Source: Porodaedalea pini (taxonomy: Eukaryota > Basidiomycota > Agaricomycetes > Hymenochaetales > Hymenochaetaceae). Taken from it: 64,000 nt of DNA. The notes beneath the pieces are model-generated. The model was not told where the DNA came from. It was given only the letters and a program-made list of their open reading frames with translations, and made no database searches. The stretch covers positions 62,001 to 126,000 of the forward strand of contig NBAY01000080.1 in NCBI GenBank assembly GCA_002794775.1, written 5' to 3'. A program made the position numbers and the translations under genes. Shown here one piece after another: positions 45,410 through 56,640 of this stretch. Positions within the stretch are counted from its first letter, which is position 1; the number at the start of each line of letters is the position of its first letter.

Positions 45410-46854
45410 GCTATTTATTATCCGTCCTACGCATTTTCCCTTTTCCTCGTGTTTGTATTATGTGCCCTCCGAAGTATGCCTGACTATTCTCGCTCTTCCC
45501 CCTTCTCTTTCACCTTTAGCACCCTCTTGGCCTTATTTATCTGTGCCCTTTTTCGGGGTTTGTTGCCTATCACGTCCGACCATGTCTCCATCTTGCTTAC
45601 TCGCGTCCCTTTTACTGCTATTCTCTTTTTTGTGGATGCTATGACGTTTCGCCACCTATAATCTGCCAAATAATGATCGCAGGACACTTTCCCCGCTCCT
45701 GATATTTTCTACTTTTGCCCTTTTCTCTGCTTCACTTCTGCATCACTGCTTCCTGCCCTCAACCCAACTTATCTGCCATCTCCATCTTTCCCCCCTACCC
45801 TTGCGTCTTCTACCTAGGCTTAAAGTGTAAATTAGCTGCCCAATTATCACGGCGAGTGCTTTGTGATTGTGATGCATGAGCATCCGAATTGATTAAACAT
45901 AGAACTTACGATATTGACCAGCTCTAGTCCTCAAGCATGACGGACGAAGGGTGAAAATTCTTGATGAGTAATAAGCACGTAGTGCTATGCTGACGACCCT
46001 GATGCGTGCTTAGCTCTTATATGGGTCCTGTCCGTAATGAAGACACAGACATCAGTGCCTGTACATCTTGCACAGGTGGGTTGGAGTAGAGGAGATATGC
46101 ATAGCATTTGGCGTTGCGCAGGCCGTGCCACCCCCTACCGAAGTGCGCATGATACGATGCGAGACGCGTCAAGATCACGTGTACGCGTCGCCTCTGCTTT
46201 ATTCACACGCTGCACCGTTGACTTGCCGAAGCATCACGACTCCCCTCCTTTACCCAATTGCATTCGCCCTGTCTCTTACATTAGTACTTCGCAGCCGCTG
46301 ATATGAGAAGATCGGACCTGTGGCACAACTGTGATTCTGTCGATATTGAAGTCAAGTGCCTTGTCAAATTTCCTCAAGGCCAGCCCATCTGCAGCGCTGA
46401 ACAGACTAGAAGCTTTCAGGCTGAACCGAGCTCCTCAAGACACAAAGCTCTTACATCTGCCAGTATTTCGAATCAAGTCTACTGCGAGACGCTTCCGTTG
46501 CGTCTACGAAAGGGCTGTTTCTAGGAAGCACTGACTCTAATATAGTCGTTGTCGAGTCCGGCACTGCTCACATTCCATGTAAACGTCTCGGACGCTTGGT
46601 AATGTAAAGATTGATCGTTTTCTTCCTTCATAACTCGCTCGTGAAGCCAGTATTCCTGAAAGCTATGTTCGAGCACGGAAGCAATTTCTCAAGTTCTGAT
46701 TAGCGCCCATCGTGCTTTGGTTACTGAGATGCTCGGCAATGTTCGTTGCGGACGACCGCCTCGTTACCAATACTTCGTGCACTGGCGCACTGCTTACGAT
46801 CAACCTCCGTTTCTTATATACATTCATCGAGAGCTCTGACTATACGTGGGCCGA
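45410..46854. other. intergenic region
   Basis: The first 400 bp are very pyrimidine-rich on the plus strand. No supported gene. Short ORFs near 46037-46534 look random. Confidence 0.4.
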
Positions 46855-49022
46855 ATGTCTTCCGGAAGCGCCCTTTCTCTAGTACCTCTCTCAGTTGTCA
46901 CAAGCTCAGGTTCGTCTCAAACAGAACTGAGTCCTCGTTCCAAGAAGTATGGCCAGCTAGCAAGCCGTCTCTCTCCTCTTGCATTATTGACGAAGAAACG
47001 AAAATTCTCGGAGTCGTCCATAGACTCGGCGCTACTTCTGGAGCTGGAGGAAGATGCTGAAGGGGATGCACCTCCAAGCACAAACATACGCAGACCACTG
47101 ACAGACGTCAGGGATATGGCTATGCGTGAGCTCCGTGACTTATTTATTTACGAGGGCAGCCAGAGTCGGATGCCGGATAAGCACTGGATGCGAATTAGAG
47201 CCTGTATGGAATTTTTCCCGGTACGCATAAGCTTAGGCTATCATCTTACCTAAGTCCTCCGACAAGCCTGACCTATTTGTCAAGCTTAGCGCATACTGTG
47301 CACTCGAGTTTCTATCACTCGTTGCCAAATTTACCGAGAGTTCGCATTTCAAGAGGTGAGGCTTTTAATAGTGTCATTCTGATGAAAACCGCCATTCATT
47401 TATCATGTGCTTAGGAAACTGAAAACCTTCCTCAACCGTCTTGAGCACTGGTGTAGCTGGAACCTTCTTGACTCCCTTAAGAAATCTCTAGATACGTTCG
47501 ATGTTATAGAAAATATCATGGAGTATGCTACAGTGCCGGTGGTAAGCTGATTCCTCATCGACACTCTGTTCAGGTTATCGACCTGTATCTATTAACTTCC
47601 GTACAGAAATTTACCGCCAAGGGCTCTTTCTGGAAGGATATTATATCAAAAGCTTTGGTCCATGACCTACGCGAGTTCAATGATGTTTTTGTCGATCTCG
47701 CCATCATAGAGGATCTTCATCGGGCCGACGAGGACATAGTGCAGAATGTTGTCGACGTTGTTCAACTTGTAAGCTCTGGCAAGCCAATACCAACGATACA
47801 GTTTAAAGAATTTCACAGGCAATAAAGCATGTCGAACCTCGCAACGCTCGCGAACTTGATCGCTTCTTAAGGATAACCGTAGAGAAGCGAGGCATCCTTC
47901 CTTCAACTATCTTCTTGTCTGGTGTGCGCCGTGTTGGGTCGAATTTCGTACATGGTGGGGGCTTTGCGGACGTCTGGAAAGGTGAATTCGAGGGCAAAGC
48001 AGTCGCTCTGAAGGTCCTACGTATCTTTTGCTTCGCGGATCGAGAGAAGATGCAACTCGTGAGCATCCACGTTCTAAACTGCCTACCATATGTGCATTAC
48101 GAAGGTCTACTATGAATAACAACCTGCAGGATTTCAGCAAGGAAGCTCTCCTTTGGCGGAAGTTAGACCACCCAAACGTTTTACCATTCCTTGGCATCTG
48201 TCGGGACGTGTTTGCGCCTCAAATGGCGTTGGTATCGGACTGGTTGGACAGCGGGAGCCTGGTCGATTTTCTGTCTCAGAACCCTTCGGCTGATTGTCTG
48301 AAACTGGTGAGAAAGGGCGTTAAAGCGAGATTTTGCAGGTATTTGCGCACTGACAACGAGCTTCGCATTCAGGCTACAGGTGTTGCATGCGGTCTCGATT
48401 ATCTCCACAGTCTGAAACCGCAGATTATCCACGGCGATTTACGAGCAGTACGTATCTTGGCATCTAGTCGATCTCTTGCAAACTATCTCTGACTACGAAC
48501 GACATAGGCCAACGTCCTCGTCGATGAGAACGAAGAACCTCGAATCACCGACTTCGGTCTCGCAAAAGCCATCGACTCGCAAGGCACGCCGATCACGACG
48601 TCCTTCAAGGGAAGGGGAACTCTGCGCTGGCAAGCGCCCGAGCTCCTGTATGCATCCCGATTTGGCGAGGAATCCAACAAGCTTACGAGTAAAAGCGACG
48701 TCTATGCTTTCTCGTGTCTCTGTCTAGAGGTAAGCCTCTAACTCCTGACTTCGGTTAAGACCCTCGACCATATCCATATTTACAGATCTTCTCGGGTAAA
48801 GTACCCTTTGCGGGACTCCGCGACGGGGCGGTTATCATGGAGGTCGCAGTGCATGATAGACGTCCTCCTTGGCCGGGACAGTCTGCGGCCTTGAAGGGCC
48901 TTAACAATGACATTTGGTTCATCATGCAGCTTTGTTGGAAGACACAGCCAATCGACAGACCAAATATGCCTTTTGTTGTATCTCGACTTCAAAGCCTTGA
49001 CTTCCGCAGGAACTTCCTCTAA
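46855..49022 (+). CDS. TKL-type protein kinase
   Basis: Multi-exon gene. The N-terminal ~330 residues are helical and specific to this fungal group (MSSGSALSLVPLSVV, RDMAMRELRDLFIYEG, FWKDIISKALVHDLREFND). The kinase domain starts near 47930 with the glycine loop VHGGGFADVWKGEF and the ATP-site Lys in KAVALKVLR. KEALLWRKLDHPNVLPFLGI contains the helix C Glu. The catalytic loop is IIHGDLRAANVLVDE, where HGD replaces HRD and the catalytic Asp is kept. ITDFGLAKA is the Mg loop and RWQAPELLYASR the APE motif. SDVYAFSCLCLEIFSG and DRPNMPFVVSRLQ finish the fold. All key catalytic residues are present, so it is probably active. HGDL-type TKL kinases are greatly expanded in mushrooms. Substrate unknown. 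Confidence 0.88.
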
Positions 49023-49103
49023 GATCGCACTGCATTTACAGTACTAGTACATTTTTACCCTTGGCGCCCCAAAGTTTGTGCAATATATACCGGCTCGTTT
49101 ACA

Positions 49104-49800
49104 GCGACGCGCGTGACCACGTGAATTTTGGCGTTCGAGCACTCAAAACCTGAAAAAAATCCATGACTCATTCTATTCTTTATGGACTCTCTTCAAAAAG
49201 TTGCAGAGTTCTTCAAATAATTTCTGTAATATTATTATGACCTTGTGTGGTGAAATAATTATGTGTGTAACTTGGATTGCAAGGGATAGGTGTTCAGATA
49301 GGCCAAATTCTTCCTTGATTTTTCCTGAGCTCAAATTTGAGGCCAGAGACATAGAACCTGTTGGATAATGGTAAGTATAACTTATTATTATTTTTAAATA
49401 GTCTCTTTTATTGTGAGAGAGATTTCTGAAGACAGTACTAGCCAGTGTCAAATAGATTTGGCTGAGCTTCAGAGTTTCAGCAGAAAAGACAAAAAACACT
49501 GGAAAATTACTATACTATAAATCAGCTAGATCAGTTTCCAAGTGGTTTCATGTCTTTAGCTTTGAAATTGAGCTCAGGAAAAATCAAGGAAAAATTTGGC
49601 CTGTCTGAACACCTATTCTTTGCAATCCAAGTTATACACATAATTATTTCATCACAAAAGGTCATTAAAAATATTACAGAAATTATTTGAAGAACTCTGC
49701 AACTTTTTTGAAGAGATTCCATAAAGAATAGAATGAGTCATGGATTTTTTTCAAGTTTTGAGTGCTCGAACGCCAAAATTCACGTGATCACGCGCGTCGC
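49104..49800. repeat. foldback element, ~700 bp
   Basis: The outer ends GCGACGCGCGTGACCACGTG (from 49104) and the reverse complement ending at 49800 match with one or two differences. The arms extend inwards for more than 200 bp (CATGACTCATTCTATTCTTT, then TTCAAATAATTTCTGTAATA, then AGGTGTTCAGATAGGCCAAA). The inner part shares TTTTCCTGAGCTCAA and a GTTGGAxAATGG word with the 4775-5435 foldback. There is no ORF beyond short AT-rich ones and no clear target duplication. Confidence 0.85.
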
Positions 49801-50079
49801 CAACATTTATGAAAACAACTGCAAACTTGAACAAATACTGCGTCTGTCACGCCTCGATCTCCATATGCGATAATGAAATGGTATTCATGACTTAAAAACC
49901 CAAACAAAATTGTGCACAAAAGCCCAACTAGAATGAAAGTCAGAGAAGCCTGGGATCCAGCCCCTCATCACACCCATATGAAACCCCTCTCGCACTGAAG
50001 CTCCTCACGAACCAACACGAAGGGATCTGAAGCACGTAAAGATTAATTCTGGCGTCAAAGCACAGTAATTAAGCCAAAC
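49801..50079. other. intergenic region
   Basis: Short stretch between the foldback element and the first cysteine-rich gene. Nothing recognised. Confidence 0.35.
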
Positions 50080-51048
50080 TCACTGCAGAAGCCAGAGATC
50101 GTCGTCGGCGCTGCACGCAGCTGCAGTTCCACCACCCTGCTCGAAGCAAAGCTGGTTGACAACTCCTCCGGTATCCCCTATATGATCATCAACCAACGTC
50201 AGAATCAGAACAGACAACCCCATAGAAGAGAAATGCTCAGCGAACCCAGCTCATCAAGACAGTACTCAAGAGTCGAGCAGCCCCTTCAAGCGAAACATGT
50301 CAGCCGTCGAGACCGTGGTGTAAAATAAACAAACAAACAAATTACTGCAGAAAATTAAGAGAAGGAGATTCAGTTGCTAAACATTTGGAATAGATAAGAA
50401 GAAAGACCTACGTCCACTCCAAGGCGCATGTCCCGAACGTGAGTATCTCGAAGTTGTCCGGCTCGACGAGGAAGGTAGGACCCGCTGCCTGCGAAATCAC
50501 TGACATAGAAGAAATAAGCGACGCGCAGTCACTTGATGCAGGCGCAAGCGCCGTCACGTTCTGACAGTTGCACTGGACTGGATACGTTGAGAAGGATTCA
50601 GTTGTTGTCCCTTGTGTGTTATGGAAAATCATAGCAACTCACAGCTCTGACCGCACTGGCATTCAGGAGCAGCATTCCTGCACTCCGCCGCATTACGGGC
50701 TTCGAGCGCAGAGCGCCTTCCGAAACTCTGCTTCGGAATCTTCTTAGTTGACGGCAAAGGAGTCTGCGCCGCCTCACGAAGGCTGTTATCCGGACAGGCA
50801 TAAGTGGAGCGGTTGACTGTAATGTCACCAGCCTGAATAAGCTGCGTAGACACAACGTAGGCGGCCGGACATTTTTCTGTTCCGGCGGCTTTGTTCGTAG
50901 AGCCACCTATAGTCGTTGGTCGTAATTAGAACAATGTCACGTAGGCTCAACGTGTGTGCGTACCGTGAGGTGTACGCATCTGGATCGTGGCTCCCAGAGC
51001 GCCGAGGCAGAAAGTGAGGGTGATCAAAGGAGTGGCAAAGAGCTTCAT
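50080..51048 (-). CDS. cysteine-rich secreted protein, tandem family member 1
   Basis: Family not recognised. The start at 51048 reads MKLFATPLITLTFCLGALGA (signal peptide), then an intron. The second exon has EKCPAAYVV, STYACPDNSLREA, Lys/Arg-rich linker and ECRNAAPECQCGQS. The third reads QCNCQNVTALAPASSDCASL, AAGPTFLVEPDNFEIL and TFGTCALEW. Later small exons give LEYCLDELGSL and the last exon GVVNQLCFEQGGGTAAACSA ending DDDLWLLQ at 50080. Twelve or so Cys suggest a disulfide-stabilised extracellular protein. TATAAAG at 51157-51163 lies about 110 bp upstream. Same exon plan and motif order as the genes at 52856 and 54465, but this is the most diverged of the three. Small internal exon borders are approximate. 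Confidence 0.75.
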
Positions 51049-52855
51049 CGTTCCAGACGAGAAATAAAAAGGATTAGAAAAGAAAAAACTGAGAACGAAG
51101 GAAACGTGAGAGAAGCCGAGGGAAACACTCTGAGGTGTCCGAAAGATGGAGCCCGGCTTTATAGGGACAGCGCAAAGAGCGCTGTCGCCAGAAAGATGTG
51201 AGTTGTCTCGGCGCGGACGCAAGTAAGATGCACGGTCGGATTCGCCCCTGTCGGAATTCACGATGCAGCACAACGAACTGTTCAAGGCGATGACAATGGA
51301 ATCATTTTGACGCCGCTTGCCAATGGCCAATTTTTATCGAAGAGAAGTTGTGCACGAATTGCTGATGAGCGAGTTACATTCGAGCGGCACTAGCATACGA
51401 AAATAGATTTCAGGATGTGGATCAGATCGCCGCGAGCCACGTATACTAGCCATGATGAAGGAAGTGATCTGTCTCGGGTAGCAACGTAAGGTGTGAAAAG
51501 CCTGGCCAGGTGGATTCAGGTTCACCTAATGCCCGTAGGGGAATTGAAATTGACAGGTCTGATTACTGTCCATGGGAATCAGAGTCGAAGAACACAAGTA
51601 AATGCAAAACGATTAAGTTCACCATGGCTTTCCCGCAGAGCAGTTCCTCGTCTTTACTAAGATGAATGCGCCTTTCTTGGCGAATTAGAAACAGAGCTCG
51701 GTCATTGACAGTTACTCCGGGCATCGAGAAGGAAGTGCTCTGCCAGCCTATCTGTCTGATAGTAGCCTTGTCGGTTGCAAGGAGTCGCATCGCTAAGTGT
51801 ATCAGATGGGCGTGAAAATGATCTATGATGGACCGTGAGTAGAAAGAGCCGCTGAGTCTAGATCTCACGCACTAGATATAGTTGAGGGAGCTGTAACTTT
51901 TTTCGAGACATGAGTAGGCACAATACAGCGGCCATTGTCCCGGAAAGCAAAGATGGTAGTAGCCAACCTATGGCAAGCGCATTGCCGACGGTTCATTGCA
52001 ATCGGTATTTATCGATGTGCACGGGATTTTACGCGTAGCTACAATCAAGTCGCGTCTTTCTTTCAGACTTTGACTTCGGCATCCGAGTTTTTTAAGCCCT
52101 AGGCCTAATGGAAAACATGCTTGGAACAATATATTATCCCGTACATACATATACTATAGATACGTATGTAGGTATGAAGCACAAAGCGATAGATTTCCCT
52201 TCCGTTAGCCGGAGCTTGTAGTACTAATCGAAGGACAGCCAAGGAGCACGGATTAAAAAGGGAGGCGAGAGATCCTGTAACAGTAACGATCATGAGTGAT
52301 TTTATACGAAACAGCATGCCTCATGCTTGAACCTCGTACCGTCGATTCCATGAACTGCTCATATCATTAATATCATCCTGAACACCACTGGATATACCGG
52401 GCTGTATGCAATCTTGAAATCTCATACCTAGATCGGAGCGCTACAACAAGAGGCATTTCATTATATCAGCTCTCTATTATAATGAAAGCTTGCTTCTGAG
52501 AGTTCTGCGAGTGCTCTTTTCTCGAAGATGTGCAAAAAATTGAGTGCGCCAAATGGAACTACAAATTCAGATTCTACAGTTGAAGCCTTGGTAACCGGTC
52601 ACGAATTTACATTTCAAATAATCAGAACGGAAAAGAATGGGCCTAGGTACAGGGTGTGGTTGGGCTCAGCCGAGAAGGAAACTACATGTACTTCCTGCTA
52701 CCCGAGATAATAACACTATTCCTCAAATTCAATGACAAAAATAAGATCACTGAATGTACATCGGACCATAGGAGAGATTGCTAGTACTGCTTACTTAAGG
52801 AGAGGATCGGAAGATCCTGATTTGAAGACAGGGTTAGTGGAAGCAAAGAATTCGG
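51049..52855. other. intergenic region within the cysteine-rich array
   Basis: About 1.8 kb. It starts with the member 1 promoter (TATAAAG 51157-51163). No other gene is supported; a 60-codon plus ORF at 52528-52710 has no family signal. GTACATACATATACTATAGA near 52140-52160 is a simple AT-rich stretch. Confidence 0.4.
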
Positions 52856-53649
52856 TCACTCGCAAAAATGAGATACGTACTGCTCCAACCACAATCCATT
52901 GTTAGCACGAGCTTGCGCACCACTGGAGCTGCCTTCGACAACGCAGTCTGTGAATGATATACCTAGATTTGAATGCTAGAGGGGAAAGAGAGAGGGAGCG
53001 TGTTTTGCCTTGTCAGCTCCCTAGACATCTCACTTAAGCATATCTTTGCTCACCAGTTCATCCCAACAAATTTCTATTGGCGTCGTGGCTTGATTTACCA
53101 GTATCAAAGCGCACGTTTGAAATGATAAGAGCCCGAATGAATTCACTGGCGTAATGAAGGTGGGACTGGTCTGCTCCGCAACGACCTCGAGGCTGTCCAA
53201 AAGGATCGCACAGTCATTCACGATGGGCGGATCGGAAGATGTGATGTTTATACATGATTCTGAACCTAATAGATTGAAAGAGGTTGAGTGCAGGTCCTGT
53301 TATCACAAGAAGGTACAAAAACTCAACGTAATTGTCCGCATTGGCACTCTGGCGCAGCCGTCGTACACTCAGCGACGCTGCGGTGCATATTGCCAGACTT
53401 ACTCCTGGCAGCCTCGGATAGGTCCACTCCGCCCGCAGATGCCGGCACCGCCTTAGAAATGCTGTCATCGGGGCACACGAAGATGCTGTGTTGGATGGCA
53501 TGCTCGCCAACAGCGATTGCTGAAGTATTCACGAGAAGCGCTGTCGGGCACAACTCAAGACCATGAGATGTCGGGAGGCGAGGTTGCAGTTTTGCACCGA
53601 GAACTCCAAGCGACAATGTGACGGCGAGCGTAGAAGCAGTAATGAACAT
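52856..53649 (-). CDS. cysteine-rich secreted protein, tandem family member 2
   Basis: The start at 53649 reads MFITASTLAVTLSLGVLGA (signal peptide). Then come LELCPTALLVNTSAIAVGEH, FVCPDDSISKA and AECTTAAPECQCGQ. The next exon has SCINITSSDPPIVNDCAILL, VVAEQTSPTFITP and SFQTCALI. IEICWDELV follows, and the last recognisable exon reads ISFTDCVVEGSSSGAQ to NNGLWLEQ. The frame runs on to a TGA at 52856-52858, although a further intron at the GTACGT after LWLE is possible, so the exact C terminus is uncertain. TATAAAG at 53721-53727 lies 72 bp upstream. It is closest to the member at 54465-55475, sharing the MFITA start and the CPDDS core. Confidence 0.75.
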
Positions 53650-54464
53650 TATGACTGGGGTTGTAGGGCTCTGGAAAGTCGTCAGAAGTGACTTGAAGAG
53701 ATGGGGTTAAGGTCTCCTTTCTTTATAGTATGAGTTTCGGTAACTCAAGAAAAAAATAGGCATAGATTTGCTGTTCAGTCACCCTATATGACGCGTTCAT
53801 ACCAGGTACTGATTGAAAGGGAGGTGTGGCAAAAGCAGTAAGGTCCCAGCATAGAAGTCAAGAACAAACAAGCGAGAGTTACACTTATAGCCAGAAGTCA
53901 GGGACTTATATTGTCCGAGATCTTTTTCTCCTCGGACCTCAAGCTAAGTGCACTATACGTACGACACTTGCGACGACTTGAAGGCCCCCGGCTTCTTCCA
54001 TTGTTCCTACATAGTAAATACGAGGAAGATCCGTGAGCTCTCTTCTTTATGGGAGCGCGTGCTTGATAGTAAGATCATTGATGTACCAGTTTCCCGGCGC
54101 CGCTCACGAGTACTAGGAACCGTTCAATGGATAAAAACTCGCACATCGCCGCCCTCGTGTGTGGGGCTTGAGGTGAGGTCCGAAAGCTCCGTTGGAAAAA
54201 GTTATTTAAGTGAGCTCTTCAGGAGCATAGCTGTTCCGATAGTGTTTCCCCAAAGAAGCAACGAGAAACTATCGCAGAGGTTTTGGAAGGCCTCCAGGTG
54301 TCATCTGAGGTTTGGCTGAACACAGCCATGAGTCCATGACGCGAAGTTTTCCGCAGGCGAACGGCACTGCACGTGACGCTACGCGTCCATGACTTTTAAG
54401 TTTAACTCCTGGTTTGGGACTCCGACTATCCCGAAGCCAAAAGGCACGGTAACTCTTATGTATT
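53650..54464. other. intergenic region within the cysteine-rich array
   Basis: Promoter of member 2 (TATAAAG 53721-53727). A 123-codon plus-strand ORF at 53948-54319 has no family signal and is probably chance. Confidence 0.4.
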
Positions 54465-55475
54465 TCAATCAACCGGAGAAGAACAGCACAACACATCAAA
54501 CATACACCAGACAGTAATCGATGCTTTCAAAATAAAACTAATCGTGTATGTACGGTACGACAGAGAACAGCAAAGAAGATAACCAAGCTGTCCCCAGAAG
54601 ACAATATTAATGCATTTTATTCTCAGGGAGCAAAATGGAAGAGCCTGTTGTAGATATGTAATTAGCCAAGGCAAAGAAAAAAACGCATCGAAATTAAGAA
54701 CCACGTACTCCTGGGTCCAAAAGCCATTGTTGGCTGTATTCAGGACACTGGTATTGCCTCCAGGTACGATGCAATTGTCGAATAAAACACCTAGGTCAGC
54801 TCGCAGCTCATCCCAACAAAATTCGATGTTTGCTACTCCTTTGAATGTCCCTACATTGCTAAATTGAATATGAAGACACACAGATTAGTGGCTTTAAAAT
54901 ATAAAATAAGTATTGGAAGACAAACCTAAATTCTACCGCACAGGTCAGGTATGTCAGAAGGTCCATGGTGTTGTTTGCCATAAGAAATGTGGGCCCGGAT
55001 TGCTCTGCAACTATTTGGAGACTGGCCAAAAGGGTGTTGCAGTCAGGAGCTGAGGGTTGTGTTGTGGTGAAGCTCACGCAGGACCTGGATGCTGATGGAT
55101 TTATTGAGTAATTACACATGCCTTTTTCTCGCAAAGGGAAACAGCACACATACAGGGTTGGCTGCACTGACACTCTGGCACATTTGTCTTGCACTTCCTG
55201 ACATTACGGCGTATACCACCAGCCTTGCTGCCAACAGCTTCTGAAAGGTCCAGCCTGTCTACAGATGCTGGTGCGGCTTTCGACAGGCTGTCATCGGGGC
55301 ACAGGAAGGTGCTGTGTTGGATGGTATGCTGGCCAGCAACAATTGTAGTGGTATTTACGAGAACTGCTGTTGGGCACAACTTGAGACCAGGTGTCCTCGG
55401 ACGGCGGGCTTCGAGTTTTGCACCAAGAGCTCCAAGCGAGAATGCGACAGCGAGCAGAGGAGCAGTGATGAACAT
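54465..55475 (-). CDS. cysteine-rich secreted protein, tandem family member 3
   Basis: The start at 55475 reads MFITAPLLAVAFSLGALGA (signal peptide). Then come LKLCPTAVLVNTTTIVAGQH, FLCPDDSLSKAAPAS and KCKTNVPECQCSQPC. The next exon has RSCVSFTTTQPSAPDCNTLL, SGPTFLMANNTMDLL and YLTCAVEF. The following exon reads GTFKGVANIEFCWDELRADL, NCIVPGGNTSVLNTANNGFW. By comparison with member 1 the protein should end just after this, near 54700. The frame stays open to 54465 through a hydrophobic stretch that looks like intron or 3' sequence, so the 3' end is approximate. TATAAAG at 55549-55555 lies 74 bp upstream. Function unknown; extracellular by signal peptide. Confidence 0.75.
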
Positions 55476-56599
55476 GATGACTGGAGTTGCGTGGCTCTGG
55501 AAAGTCGTTGAGAAACAACTTGAAGTTTTGGAGAGTAGTTTGTCCTCCCTTTATACATTTGTTCTAGAGAGTCTAGAGCTGGTAAAATTTCTTTGTTGTA
55601 TTAAAAAGTTACTGGAGTAAGTTGTCTAGGCTAGGTCCGGCGGAACAGAGGGCTGCTCGGTGCGATGAAAGTATTGAGAGATTACACTGGGGCATCTTTC
55701 AATCATGGAGCCATGCAAGAAGCCTAGGGCCAGGGCTGAGACCTTGAGGGATGGATTTGTCTGGATGTGACTAGTCTGAGAAAGTGATGGTTTTAAAAGG
55801 TCTGCCTTTAATTCCATTCAAATAGTCCAGAGAGTAAACCCGATATTTGTAGTTTAAGGGAGAGGGTGGAATCCAAAAAGTAAGACACACTACAGCCTTG
55901 TGAAATCAGTATTTGGAGTAAGAGGTGTGAAGAGCTTACAGCATATAGGAATCATATTGTTGGGTAGTCTACCAGAACTGGAACTGCATACCTTTAGTTG
56001 GCCCTGTAAGATGGAGATGAACAGAAGCTCCGCACTGCATCTTTCTTTCCCTGTGATAGCAGATCATGAACACCATAGCACTCTAGCTCTCTGGAGCGGA
56101 GCATTTATGCCGAGAATCTTCACATAGAGAAGATGCTTGAAAATAGCATCAACTGCTCTGCTGCGGATGCAAACTCTAGTGTTCCAGGCACATATTTTTA
56201 ATACAATGTTAAATTGGACCTTCCGGTTGAGACCTGGACAATTTGGAAGCTATATGGGAGACGGAATGAAATGGCTTTACCAGAAGAAATTCAAGTTGAT
56301 GATGCTGTACGTAGGTACCACGCGGCCGGAAGAGACTCGGAGATGCTGGGAGTCACTGAATGAAGTTCCTTTGTTTTGATTTCAGAACAAAATGCATGTA
56401 GCTTCGAAATGTGTGTGGCTCATAACTATTGAGGACACTGACAGTACTGGTAGTCAGCGCAACTTTGAAAAAGAAGAAATCAGAAAAAGGAAAGGCCACC
56501 AGCAATGCACGTGACTCGTGTTTTATAATTGTGCCGTCTCGCACCTAAGCTACTACAAAAACAAAACACTAAAAGAAACGGACGTAGTGTGTGAATAGG
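55476..56599. other. intergenic region between the array and the LINE
   Basis: About 1.1 kb with the member 3 promoter at its left. Short ORFs on both strands show nothing recognisable. The LINE 3' end is somewhere near 56550-56640 but no poly(A) tract or target duplication is obvious. Confidence 0.35.
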
Positions 56600-56640
56600 T
56601 GAGAACGAAATGTGTGGTACGTAAGGTTGGGAAGGTTATA

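Noticed and set aside
49173..49722. ORFs with hydrophobic stretches in the foldback element
   Set aside because: They read through the AT-rich inverted arms, and similar peptides appear from both arms because the DNA is palindromic.
52528..52710. 60-aa plus-strand ORF resembling a small beta protein
   Set aside because: Too short, without signal peptide or neighbouring exon; no support beyond being open.
53948..54319. 123-aa plus-strand ORF inside the cysteine-rich array
   Set aside because: No family signal, and it lies antisense in an intergenic gap of a minus-strand array.
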